Source: Ianthella basta (taxonomy: Eukaryota; Porifera; Demospongiae; Verongiida; Ianthellidae). From it: a stretch of 64,000 nucleotides of DNA. The position numbers and the translations under genes were made by a program. Positions 12,101 to 21,799 of this stretch are shown piece after piece (position 1 is the stretch's first letter; the number at the start of each line of letters is the position of its first letter). The stretch spans positions 6,989,713 to 7,053,712 of the forward strand of contig OZ025871.1 in the NCBI GenBank assembly GCA_964019415.1. Direction: 5' to 3'. Under the pieces are notes generated by a model that was not told the DNA's origin, searched no databases, and was given only the letters and a program-made list of their open reading frames with translations.

Positions 12101-15100
12101 CATGTAGTGAGATGTCCACTTTCTCTGTCCTTGTCTGTTTCACTCACACACAGGTGACACCTCATCAGGTGATGCTCCTCACTCAACAGGTTCCCAACCA
12201 ACTAATGAGGACACAGTGATGGACCTGGACAGGACTGAGGTCAGTGACATTGCAGAGAGCAGTCTACATTGTACCATTCCACCACAATGCCACAGTTGTC
12301 CAGTAGAGCCTGCCCTGTCCTTTGCCCTCCTTGTCCTGTCCTGCATGGTGTCTGTAATGTGACTGTTTACCTGTACATTGTCTAACTTGTCCTGTGAGTC
12401 CCTATACTGGACAGACTGGGACATACTCAGGACATCACTCATACATACATACACTTTAATCAGTTGCTAACTAGTTAAGCTGCAATTCTCAGTTCTCAGT
12501 TATTATTCATCAGCTACTGTACCTTTGTTTATGGTTCATAGTTTAGCACCAGTTGTCACTGGTTATGTAATGCCAGCCCTCACATGATCCTTCACATGGC
12601 AAGTAGGCTAACAAGATGGACAAAGAGATTGGTACTCTCTCAAACTCTTTTGTTAGTGATTTTACGTGTGTACTGTGTTTTGTTTCATGAGATACTGCAC
12701 ATGTATAGTGATCACTGATCTTCCCAATGATTGGACCCATTCCCATTCCAACTGTTCGCTGACCAGTTGTCAGGTTTACTGCCAGTTATTACAGTACCAG
12801 TTACCAGTTATGGTCCACTGAGTTCACAGCTCTACATACTGTTTGTCTCCATTGGATGTGGGCATCCTCTGTGTGTCCCCTCACAAGAACGTCCACCCGT
12901 AGTCCTGTCTTTTCAATATTAACGTTAACTTGAATTCAAAGTTGTAACTAAACCTCCCCTCCCCAACACTGTCTACTCCCAATTAACCACTTGTAACCAG
13001 GCTGTCATTAATTTTGTTGGCTCAGCCTTCTAAATAATGGGACTGCCTGTGTGCTCTTGCTATTTTCCTGATAGAGTCTGAGGAAGTCTGAAAACGAACA
13101 GTAGTTAACATGGAGGACGTTCAGCTGTTCACACTTAACAATTGGATCACAGTAGCCCGGCACCTTATAGCAATTGTTACTGACAGCAATCACTAAATGT
13201 CAAGCTGACCTTTGAACCTCCCTTATTTGGGTTGCATTAGCTAATAGTGTCCCACACTGTCCTTTGGTAGGCTGAGGCATCAAAATGACAGTGGGCCTAC
13301 ATTAGGCTGTTGCCTGTTTCTGTTATAGGAAGAACAACAAAGCTTTCCACTCGTGTACTTTCATAATGTATGAACTAATCATTATGCACCCTGACGTGGA
13401 GTGACATTGTGTTGTATGTGTCCTACTGTTAGTGTACTGAACCACTCTCTTCACAAACCTAGACCCACCAAGAATCCTATCTGGACTAGCATTCCTCAAA
13501 CACCATACTGTTTGCCTGTACACCATCTAATGTGTTCTGTGTGTTCTTCAAGACATCTCTAGCTCACACACCCTGTCTGTTGGTGTCTTGTTTTCCTCCT
13601 CGGATGTGGGAGATCCTCTGAACTATATGTAGTGACTACTGAGTCCACAGATCTGGAGTGTCTGCAGAACCAAATTTACTATCACAGAAATTACGCTACA
13701 CGCACAGTACTCATACTCATGGTCTAGTGTGCACTGGTTAACTGAGTCCTTTTATTGGTGAACCCGACACCTTCCCTCCTCTGCTGATGCCCATTGTGTG
13801 ACCCATTGTATCTTATAAGCGTCATACACAATGGCTCAGTTCCAGTAGTGAATAAGTGCATGTCCTCCCTGTCATAAAACACATAGTTCCCCCACCAGTC
13901 CACACAAACAACAAGCTCAGGCAAACGTAGGATATAGACTTTGTATGTAAGTGCTCTGTTTGAACTGTTTACCAGTGTCATCTAAGAACAGGAGAATCTT
14001 GTCTTGTGCACTGGTATCGTTTGCCATAGTACCTCAACATCTTGTAGCAGGTCAATTCTGCTCACATTCACTGTATGCCATAGACTGATGTGGTGTTGTG
14101 TCTGTTCTTGTCTGTATGTCACTGTATTGTGATAGCAGTGGTGCTGATTTCTATGCCTGATATAGACTGTGTGCTTATTGATGTCCATATATGGTTAGGT
14201 ATAAAGCAATGCATGTGTGTACACACACAAATGCCTGCTATCTACCTACCCCTCTCTAGCACCCTCAGACTGTCCTGGCAGGCAGGACCCCAGAGGAGGA
14301 AGAGGAGGACAAGGAGGAGGAGGGGACCTCTCCACCTGTAAAGAAGAATAGAAAGCTGGTGCAGGGCCAGGAGGAGGTGGGTGTGGAGAGGTGCCTGCAT
14401 GGTACTGTCAATTCACACTGTACTACTTTCTGTTTGGTACAGGATGGCAGGGCCAGTCAGTGGGAAGACCCCGCTTCACAAGCATCCCCGAGCAGTGATG
14501 CTTCCATCACCTCCTCTGCAGCAGTGGTCATTGACCTGAGTGATGACTCACAGATGAGCTCCAGCCACAGTTACTCACAGGATGAGGATGAGTACGTTAT
14601 GCTGCCCACACCACCGGAGTTCACTCGAGTGGGCGGGTCACCTGACTGTGGAGAGTGTTCAGCCCGCACCAACCTCAGCTACATTCACCCACTGAATGCC
14701 AAGTACTTGAAGAGAGCCGCCATTAGTCCAGAGGAGAAGGTTGGTCTGGGGAGTGGTGAAGTGAGAAAGGGAGCTAGAGTTGGCATAAATTAGCTGCCTG
14801 TGGTGACCCTTAATGCTAGCACAGTAGTTGTCCTTGTGAGGTGGCATACATTCAACAGCTGCCATGTGTCAGATTGGGTCAGAGTACATGGCTGGTTTAG
14901 TTGCATCTTCAACATCATTCCACACTCTTCACTTGTTATTAATACTTCATTTCCTCATTCATTGATTCATTTAGTGTGATTTGGTTGTATGTATCAGCTC
15001 CGGCTTATTTCATAGTGTCAGGTGAGCTAAATGGACGTGCACAGCTTTATGTACCTCTCTTTCTACTGTCTTCTACTAAACAGGTCACCAGTCTAGTCCC

Positions 15101-16651
15101 AACCACTCCTACTACTGCCCACCTAAGCACTGGGCAGTTGTCGACAACACTTCCGGCCATCTTGTTTGCCCAACACTCACTCCTATCCCAACCTGTTTCC
15201 ATAGCGATGACCAGTCAAGCACTGCCAACTGCTTACACCACTGCTCACGCTACTGTTGCTCCTGAGATGCACAGTCAAGGCAGACTAGAACACCACAGCA
15301 TGCAGCACCACCCCGAGGTGGTGTGGGGACAGCATCAAATGCAGCAGTTAGCAGCCACACAGTATCAACAGCAGCAGCAGATGTCTACCAGTGAGGCGGG
15401 GCCTACTGGCTCCTCCTCCTCCAATCCCAGTCCCTACTGCAGCTCCTACAGAATTGATTGCCCAGTGACTGGCATGCCACAGGGAGTGCCATCAGCCCCC
15501 TCTTTGGCACAGACACATACACAAGTGCAATATGCCAACCTACTTCAGCAAAAGCAGATGTTGTTTAATCAATGGTATGGCATGATGCTGCAGGGAGCCA
15601 TGCTGGGTCTTCACCCTTCTACCATGATGACCTTGGAGCAGTACCAGGCCTACCAGACTGCACTGCAGGGCACTCAGGTGCAGCAGTTGAGGCAGATGGA
15701 GCAGACGGCACAGCAGCCCACCACTCCTGAGGTGGGTGTGGTGCAGCAGGCAATGACGCACCAGACACCTCCCCACCTCACAGCACTACAGGACTCCTCT
15801 GTGAGACAGACCCCCTGCCAGTCAGTGAGGAGCCAGTTGTCTGCAGTGGACCCTCCCTTACAAGGTGCAGTGCAGTGGTTGGGCATATGTGTTGAGGCTT
15901 TGAGCTACTGAGGGCACCACTGAAGCAAAGTGCATGTCTTTGTGGACACTGCTTCAGTGACACTGTCACTAACACACCAACCAGTTACACATACAACACT
16001 ACAGGACAGTCATTTGTATACAGCAACAAAATGTTGTTCATTAGAAATGATGTGTTTACAGTATGATCTTCTCCAAACTGACCAACAGGTGTTCTCACTG
16101 TTGTGGCACATGTCGTGTTGATATAGTGAACTGCATGGGTACAACTATACTATAGACTGGACAGGCAGTAGTGGAGCAGTTTGTCTAACCATGAGCCCTC
16201 TGTACTTGGATGTGATTGACATATTTGCTCATCAATGGATGGTCTGCCATAGTGATACCAAGTTTCTAGAAAGTTCACATAATAAACAAAATGTACTGTA
16301 CATAGTAATCTACTGTGTTAAGTTACATCTGCTGTCAGTGGACAATAGCTACATTTTAATGGTAACATTCAGAATGTTTTAGTATAATGTGTAGAGTGCT
16401 GTGTGCTGTAATGGTTTTAAATGTTTGTGAATTATGTGCAGTTTTGCATTATTTATATTGGCACTGTCTGCAGACCCTGATGGACCAGGTCCCTCTGTTG
16501 GTGGACCTCCATCATCAAAGGAAAGCAAAGGAGACAACACAGGGCAAGGTATGCTTCCATCTACTGTTATTATGACTTATATACTGAGTGTGCTAAATGT
16601 TATGGATAGCCCATAATTGTGTGTGTGTGTGTGTGTGCGTGCGTGTGTGTG

Positions 16652-16709
<58 letters not shown>

Positions 16710-16733
16710 GCGTGCGTGTGCGTGTGTGTGTGT

Positions 16734-16792
<59 letters not shown>

Positions 16793-17010
16793 GTGTGGAG
16801 TAGTCCAGATTCTGATAGTGGCTCACTAACTATGCACAAGAGAGTGGTGGGAGGCTCTGTCATCCAGGACCTGCCCCCAGCCTGCCACCACTGTGTCATG
16901 TGCCATGTTTGCTGTATGTTCCTCCCCTGCATGCAGGCAGCAAAAAGGGCAAACGGAGTGCTACAGAAGGTGCTCCTTTTTTGGCAAAGAAGGGGAGAGA
17001 CAACTCCTAA
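5903..17010 (+). CDS. Gene A: NLR-type LRR protein with SIM-like and Gln-rich C-terminus (5' partial)
   Basis: Ten exons join with matching phases: 5903-6113, 6649-6779, 9477-9566, 11535-11751, 12154-12239, 14260-14376, 14443-14739, 15084-15864, 16474-16548 and 16937-17010 (TAA). They give 692 residues plus stop with no internal stop. The first four encode helical LRR-like segments; the first closely resembles gene C's LRR exon, so gene A is probably the end of an NLR whose NACHT lies left of the window. Next come a Glu-rich/Lys linker, a SUMO-interaction-like VVIDLSDD motif, a 260-residue Gln-rich low-complexity exon and a Lys/Arg-rich tail. The tail suggests nuclear localisation, which is unusual for an NLR and is inference. 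An unseen exon, or two genes instead of one, cannot be excluded without RNA. Confidence 0.6.
6649..6779 (+). CDS. Gene A exon: LRR linker
   Basis: Starts after CTCTACAG in phase 1 and ends in phase 0 at GTAAAT. It encodes 43 residues containing VCGVVDYFEHVEELKFKD, an amphipathic LRR-like stretch. It resembles the gene C bridging exon at 55372-55472 in pattern. Confidence 0.6.
6780..9476. other. Intron of gene A
   Basis: No gene seen apart from a decayed endonuclease-like stretch (8280-9060). An imperfect inverted pair lies near 7950-8035: CAGCTCAAACCAACAGTGTTTGAA against TTCAAACCCTGTTGGTTTAAGCTGG. It may form a small hairpin. Confidence 0.4.
8280..9060 (+). pseudogene. Possible decayed LINE endonuclease remnant
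   Basis: Broken frames carry a string like MGNFNACMDHF, resembling the GDFN block of LINE AP endonucleases. A Ser/Pro/Leu-rich region with a LDLTAHPTC-like string follows. Several stops and frame changes interrupt it. The match rests on one short block and on composition, so it is weak. Confidence 0.3.
9477..9566 (+). CDS. Gene A exon: charged LRR helix
   Basis: A 30-residue phase-0 exon between TTCTTTAG and GTAAGT. It is rich in Glu, Lys and Leu (GLKLEELEEKLAGHGRLKL), as in an LRR helix and strand. Strong splice sites and frame agreement support it despite its small size. Confidence 0.6.
9567..11035. other. Intron of gene A
   Basis: No supported gene. Short open frames at 10372-10584 and 10674-10996 lack splice support and recognisable domains. 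Confidence 0.4.
11036..11407 (+). other. CpG-richer segment with TATAAAATGGCG and an open frame
   Basis: A TATAAAATGGCGAACG string (TATA-like and YY1-like) precedes a segment with more CpG than its neighbours. A frame from 11188 stays open to a possible donor at 11408 and encodes a Pro/Thr-rich peptide. Its end phase (1) does not match the next gene A exon (phase 0). It is therefore not part of the main model. It could be an alternative promoter and first exon, or a fragment of another gene. Confidence 0.3.
11535..11751 (+). CDS. Gene A exon: LRR-like helix pair
   Basis: Starts after CTCCTGCAG in phase 0 and ends in phase 1 at GTGAGT. It includes HKFGVAVVRGVVRNKNITEF, an N-(I/L)-T-x-(F/L) pattern common in NLR LRR units, then a charged helix. 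It is the last segment of gene A that looks LRR-like. Confidence 0.65.
12154..12239 (+). CDS. Gene A exon: short polar linker
   Basis: Phase 1 in, phase 0 out, after CACACACAG and before GTCAGT. Encodes a Ser/Thr/Asp-rich linker ending VMDLDRTE. Its boundaries fit both neighbours exactly. Confidence 0.55.
12240..14259. other. Intron of gene A
   Basis: No gene or repeat recognised. It ends in a pyrimidine-rich tract CCCCTCTCTAG. Confidence 0.4.
14260..14376 (+). CDS. Gene A exon: acidic stretch and basic NLS-like motif
   Basis: A 39-codon, phase-0 exon. A run of Glu/Asp (PEEEEEDKEEE) is followed by PPVKKNRKL, a basic cluster like a nuclear localisation signal. A nearer AG at 14291-14292 gives a worse frame, so the CTCTCTAG acceptor was chosen. 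Confidence 0.6.
14443..14739 (+). CDS. Gene A exon: SUMO-interaction-like motif
   Basis: A 99-codon, phase-0 exon. It contains AVVIDLSDDS, matching the hydrophobic core plus acidic flank of SUMO-interacting motifs, in a Ser-rich context. DEDEYVML follows; acidic residues before Y-x-x-L also resemble an LC3-interacting motif, but that is weaker. The duplicated 3' segment starts just after this exon, so gene B does not carry it. Confidence 0.6.
15084..15864 (+). CDS. Gene A exon: Gln-rich low-complexity region
   Basis: A 781-nt exon, phase 0 in and 1 out, rich in Gln, Thr, Ser, Pro, His and Met, with QQQQQ and repeated QLRQM-like strings. No folded domain is recognised. Such regions often act in transcription factors or condensates, but that is inference. 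Its duplicate at 26665-27445 keeps length and frame with scattered substitutions and no frameshift, which supports coding. Confidence 0.75.
16474..16548 (+). CDS. Gene A exon: Gly/Pro/Ser linker
   Basis: A 75-nt exon (phase 1 to 1) after GTCTGCAG and before GTATGC. It encodes a PDGPGPSVGGPPSSKE-like linker. Conserved in length and frame at 28050-28124. Confidence 0.7.
16618..16797. repeat. (TG)n microsatellite in gene A's last intron
   Basis: About 180 bp of TG repeat with rare GCG interruptions. The duplicated position at 28197-28251 has only about 55 bp, so this tract changed length after the duplication. Confidence 0.95.
16937..17010 (+). CDS. Gene A last exon: basic C-terminus
   Basis: Starts in phase 1 after GCATGCAG and encodes a Lys/Arg-rich tail beginning GSKKGKRS and ending in a short KKGRDNS motif before TAA. 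The duplicate at 28421-28494 has the same length and tail. A second AG four bases downstream gives another open frame, but only the first keeps the frame shared by both copies. Confidence 0.65.
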
Positions 17011-17069
17011 TCTGACCATTTGTAAATGGACGCACACACATATATAGGTATGCTGCTCCAGCTTGAGTG

Positions 17070-17175
17070 AACACGCACGCACACGCACGCACACACACAC
17101 ACATGCACACACATACACACACACACACCACACATGCACACACTACACACACACACGCACACACACACCACACAC
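17070..17175. repeat. (AC)n-rich tract
   Basis: AC repeats mixed with CATGCACACACTACACAC units. The duplicate at 28554-28707 is longer and contains the same irregular units at its right end. Confidence 0.9.
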
Positions 17176-17324
17176 AATTATGGGCTATCCACTAAACACA
17201 TGTACACACACACATGTCCATGTACTGTACTGTCTTCGATTCTCCCAGCACTTCAGACACCACAGGACCACTCCCCAATGTGCACCTTCCCTCAGCAGCC
17301 TTTCCCACTGCTGGTATAGCCGTA

Positions 17325-17410
17325 TCCACATCCAATGTAACCCCACCCACATTCAATATAGCCCCACCCACATCCAATGTAGCCCCACCCACATCTATTG
17401 TAACTCCACC
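17325..17410. repeat. 21-bp CACCC-box minisatellite, about 4 units
   Basis: Tandem units close to TAGCCCCACCCACATCCAATG. Each holds a CCCCACCC (CACCC/KLF-type) core. The duplicate at 28845-29020 has about twice as many. As the unit is a multiple of three, nearby frames stay open, which alone does not prove coding. Confidence 0.85.
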
Positions 17411-17702
17411 CCTCAACAGAGTCAACAGCAGAAGCTAACAGGTGTGTGTGTTGATATAGCAACTGGTTACATGCACTCTAGTGTTTGTTGTACAGGTCAC
17501 TCCCTATTGTATCCCCTACAACCACACTCTCCTGCTGTGTGTCTGGTGGAGTGACTGCCAGCATCATGTCTCCACTGTCCTGACCACAGTACCTACCCAC
17601 TCCTCACACCAACTACATGTCTGAAGGACACTCATGAAATAGGAGACCACACCTCAGTGGACTACTAATACCAATGTCATTGTACCCTTCCAACATGCAC
17701 AT

Positions 17703-17703
<1 letters not shown>

Positions 17704-17736
<33 letters not shown>
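17704..17736. repeat. (AC)n microsatellite
   Basis: Short AC tract, also present in the duplicate at 29334-29356 with fewer units. Confidence 0.9.
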
Positions 17737-17738
<2 letters not shown>

Positions 17739-19050
17739 CATGTGAGTTTGTAGTCCACACTTTGTACCAAGTCTGATTATGACCAGACCCCCTTCTAGAC
17801 AACCCTCTTGTCTCCTTGTGACATCCACTCAACTATTTCATTAATGCTAGTATTGGACTCTCCCCCTCTCTCTCTCCCTCTACCAATCACCAGGAGGTGC
17901 AAGCACACACACACCATTGCCTGCAGTACTCCTCCCAGTACAATATGGATTACCCTTCTACCTCTGCCCCCACCTCCTCTTCCCCGGACCACTCCCCCCA
18001 GCAGCAGTCAGGTAGTCCACTGCAGAGTGTGCACACCTCACCCACTGCATGCTCCATTACTTGTGCTCCGGCTAGCAGGCTATCCCGCTAGGCCAACCCA
18101 GGGTAGAATGGTGCTCATTGACATGTTGTTACACAGTGCACAGATACAGTGCAACCTGCCCAGATGGAGTCTGTCGCTCACTGCAATACTTAATGGGCCA
18201 AAGCAGTAAAGGCTGTTCATTCATTTCTGTTCCATTTCATCTCGCCTATGTACATGTACATGTATGTACTCCTTCCTCTATCCCTCCCTCTCCTCTCCCT
18301 CTCCACTCCCCAGTCACTTCCTTGAGTTTCCTCCTCCTTTCCCTCGCTCTCCCCTCCCCTTCCCTCACCTTGTCTCAGTCCTCCAGCAGTGGACCCAGCC
18401 AAGGAGTGAGCCCCACTCTGTAGAACTACCCTACACTCCACCTCCAAGACACACAAGGTATGGCAGTTTGTGGACAGCTTAATTACATAATGCTGACTTG
18501 CCGAGTGTCAGTAACATGGTGGTCTGTGCTTGCACACGCATTGACTATGACCAACCACATAGCACTGATGGGACAGTGGGAACTCTCTTAGTTTAATTCA
18601 TTGAGCTATTCCTTGTGCTGTTCATAGCACTCTACAGTGGACAACAGTGGATGATGTGGCTAGTCCATAGGGAATTGCTAACTCCCTATTGACTGACCAT
18701 GTGCTGTGTGTACTAGTCTGTGGCTCATGAAGTATTATATCATAGTCATGTAAGTGTTTGTAATACTACCAACTACCTCGGGCATGCAGTGAGTTGCACA
18801 TATTCAGTGCCATGTGTGTTGTCTTGCTCATCCCCTGTGTGATGTCATGTCTGCATGATGGATGCAGTGAGTCCCTCCACTGACCTCTGTGGGCACCCTC
18901 TCTCCATGTGACCTTGCACACTATACAGCTATGATGAACTACCTCATCATGATGCAACCCACCCTGATGGTCCTACCATGGCAGTGGCCACAGGCACCTC
19001 CAGGTGGGTGGGGCCAGGGTGGGGCATGTGGTGAAGTAGTCCATGCATTT
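17737..19050. other. Non-coding sequence downstream of gene A
   Basis: Part of the segmental duplication up to about 18815. Short Gln/Pro-rich frames near 17880-18090 and 18379-18457 have splice-like borders. In the right copy they are broken by a one-base indel and an in-frame TAG, so I do not call them exons. Beyond 18815 the copies diverge. Confidence 0.4.
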
Positions 19051-19519
19051 GTAGTCTCGTTCCCAGCCCACCACTTCCGCTAACAAAATGGCTGCGGAAA
19101 AGGTGGTCTGGTATCTTTGGGCCCATTCCTTGGCTCGCCTCGACGTATTTCGAATACTTTTTGCCAATCAGATCGCCGCTTGATCACATGCTTACGAAAC
19201 CACGCGTGAGCCTCGTACGTGAAGACATGGAAAATGACTCTCAAACATTCTTTTATGCATCCTGGATATGCCACAGAACTGGATCCCAATCGTGGACTAT
19301 CCATAATCCAAGAAAGAACGCTTACACTTTGAGACTCCTCCCTATTCAGCTTCATGTACGAGGTTCTGCGTGGTTTTCAGCAGACACGTGACCAAGCAGC
19401 GATCTGATTGGCCAGAATTATTTGGAATGGCGAGAACCAAGGAATCGGCCCAGAGATACCAGACAACCTTTTCCACAGCCATTTTGTTAGCGGAACTGGT
19501 GGGCTGGGAACGAGACTAC
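19051..19519. mobile_element. MITE-like foldback element with about 165-bp inverted repeats
   Basis: Begins GTAGTCTCGTTCCCAGCCCA and ends in its reverse complement. The match continues inward over about 165 bp per arm with few differences. It has no coding capacity and is absent from the duplicate region near 30505, so it entered after or near the breakpoint. The TAGTCTCG terminus resembles elements ending near 51560 and starting near 56786. The mobilising transposase family is unknown. Confidence 0.8.
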
Positions 19520-19559
19520 ACCATTTGAAGGGCAGCACCACTGCATGGGCAGCCAAGGA

Positions 19560-19926
19560 GGTAGTCTACTGTAATTAGACATACACCATATGTACATTGA
19601 CCTTGTGAAGTGTAGTATGGGTGAGTATGCAGGCATATACAATCTGGGCCGAGAACAAACTTCACTCACACTTTGAGATACATAATTAGCATTGAATGGA
19701 CAGGTGATCTAGGACACATTTGTAGTGAGATTGCCTGCACTATGCACTGCATGGAGGTATTCTGCTGTAATTAGACATACATTATCTAGGTGTACCTGGT
19801 AAAATGCAGTATGAGTAAGTTTGCAGGTGTACTGGATCTGGACCAAGAACAAAGGTCACTAGCACTTTGAGATGTTAGCATTGAATAGACAAGGTATCTA
19901 TGAGACATTTGTAGTGAGACTGCCTG
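19560..19926. repeat. Two-copy tandem duplication of about 180 bp
   Basis: Units near 19560-19738 and 19757-19926 share GTAATTAGACATACA, GCACTTTGAGAT-like and GACATTTGTAGTGAGA strings in the same order with moderate divergence. Non-coding. Confidence 0.75.
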
Positions 19927-20135
19927 TCCTTTTGTTCAGTGTCAACCTCTGTGTGGTGTGTTTGTGCATGCACCACAGTGACTTCCAGAGTAGTTGGTGA
20001 CTGAGTGTCAACTATGCCTCTCCATTTCTCATTCACCCAAACACACATTATACACTCGCTAGGTAATGTGAGTATGTTGTGTGTGTATACGTTCACTTGT
20101 ATGTGTTTGAGCTAATGGATGCATGTATGTGAGCG

Positions 20136-20140
20136 TTTGT

Positions 20141-20218
<78 letters not shown>

Positions 20219-20282
20219 GCGTGTGTGTGTGTGCGTGCGTTCGTGTGTGTGTGTGTGTGTTTGTGTGTGTGTGAGTGTGTGT
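20136..20282. repeat. (TG)n microsatellite
   Basis: About 145 bp of TG repeat with GCG and TTTG interruptions at its right end. Confidence 0.95.
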
Positions 20283-21799
20283 AGCACCAATACCCATAAC
20301 ACCCCAACTAATGTCACTGTGTTATGTGCAGAACTGTGCACAGTCAAGCAAAGTATCATTTACAACACATGTATACACACAAAGTGCCCTCCCGACTAAT
20401 TCTCACAAATGTTGCTTACAAAAGGAGAGAGGGTGTGTGTGGGGGTAGTACAATAATAACAGTTGTGTTTGTAGAACATCTTTTCTGTTAGTAGTGATAA
20501 TAAGCTGAGGTCATGTGTATTCTTGGAGGGATGGGAAATTGTTTGTGTGTGTATGTGTGTGATCATGGTGCTTGTGCAACTTTGCATATTACTGGTAGCG
20601 TGTGTGTGCGTGTGTGCACATGTGTGTGTGGTCTGTGTCAACCTCTCCATACAGTCTGCTTGTAATACAGCTCAAGCCATCATGGATCACAAGACCTGGG
20701 CTGCCTCAGTGCAGGAGAGCTAAACAACAAGATTGCTCTGTAAAGGAGATCTTCTTGCCTGATACCATACACTGGACTTAGCTGGACCTAATAGGGCAAT
20801 ACTCTGTGCTGACATTTTATTTTACCATTACCTTTTTAGCAGTCTTGCAGGACTAATTGTTAGGAAATGTGTGATTATGCATGGTTACTTTAAGGTCAGT
20901 ACTTTACCATTAACATTGCACCCCAAAACGTGACACCAGTAATGTTTCCTTGTATTAGCTATAATGTGGTAATTGTACACTACATCTTGCAGTGTGTAGA
21001 GTGGCTAGTGTGTAGGTGTATGTGAGTGAGCATTGCATTGCATGTGCCACTTTCCTGCAAGCCAATAGCTGTAGGGACATCATACACCACATCTGTGCTG
21101 TGTAGCATTTGTAGGTGTGTGCATGTACGCGTGGTGAATATATTGCATGGCTGCTGGTTGTCTGCTTGAGGGGTATAGACAATTATTGCATGCAACTGGC
21201 TACACCGATCCCTCTCGTCATCAGTCTATACCAGTGTATGCAGTCTGCATGGCTTCTTCATTGTAATGCATTATCGATTTGGATACACACAGGAACTTGA
21301 AACCACATGCAAACATGAGCTTCTTCCCTCATAGCTGAACATGACACGTGTGCAAGTGTGTGCTTGCCAATCACAAAATGACATCGTGTTCTTTTGCATA
21401 ATCATAACATTATAACATTATTATAATTCATGCCAATTAAGTCTATAACCCATTCAAGGTTAATATTATATCTTTGCCATGTCCTATAGCTCAGCTGGTT
21501 TCCAAACAAGTGCATGCAGTTGTGCATGTTCTTTAATTGCCCAAAAGGCCAGTGGATGCCATTGACCTATTTAATTGCCACCATAATCTTATAGACTAAT
21601 TGTATGCAGTTGAGATCATGAATAATATACAACAAACCTATAATTATTATAGCGTGTACAAGTTGAAAATGAATCAGATCATGCCACTTGGCCCACTGAT
21701 ATGATTCATCTTACATCAATACTGAAGGAATATAGTTAAGAATGGGAAACTTTGATTGCAGGCACTCATATGATCATCGTAGAAGTTAGCTATAGTTCA
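20283..21799. other. Intergenic, no gene seen
   Basis: AT-richer sequence with short frames lacking splice support. No repeat or RNA gene recognised. Confidence 0.4.

Larger units (their letters stand above)
14820..18815. repeat. Segmental duplication, left copy
   Basis: Closely matches 26405-30505 over about 4 kb, including the Gln-rich exon, the two following exons, the TG tracts, the 21-bp minisatellite and downstream flanks. The 781-nt Gln-rich exon is the same length in both copies. Similarity starts just inside the intron before that exon, which marks the breakpoint. Confidence 0.9.

Noticed and set aside
17214-17438. APPTSN heptapeptide repeat protein
   Set aside because: The open frame follows from a 21-bp tandem repeat. 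Other frames across the repeat are open too, and the ends have no matching splice phase.
17897-18457. Further Gln/Pro-rich exons of gene A (17880-18090 and 18379-18457)
   Set aside because: Splice-like borders exist, but the right duplicate has a one-base indel and an in-frame TAG, and the CA-repeat start changes frame between copies. Phases also do not reach the two-exon unit at 22447.
21480-21530. tRNA-like TAGCTCAGCTGGTT string
   Set aside because: Resembles a tRNA A box, but no B box or cloverleaf arms follow.
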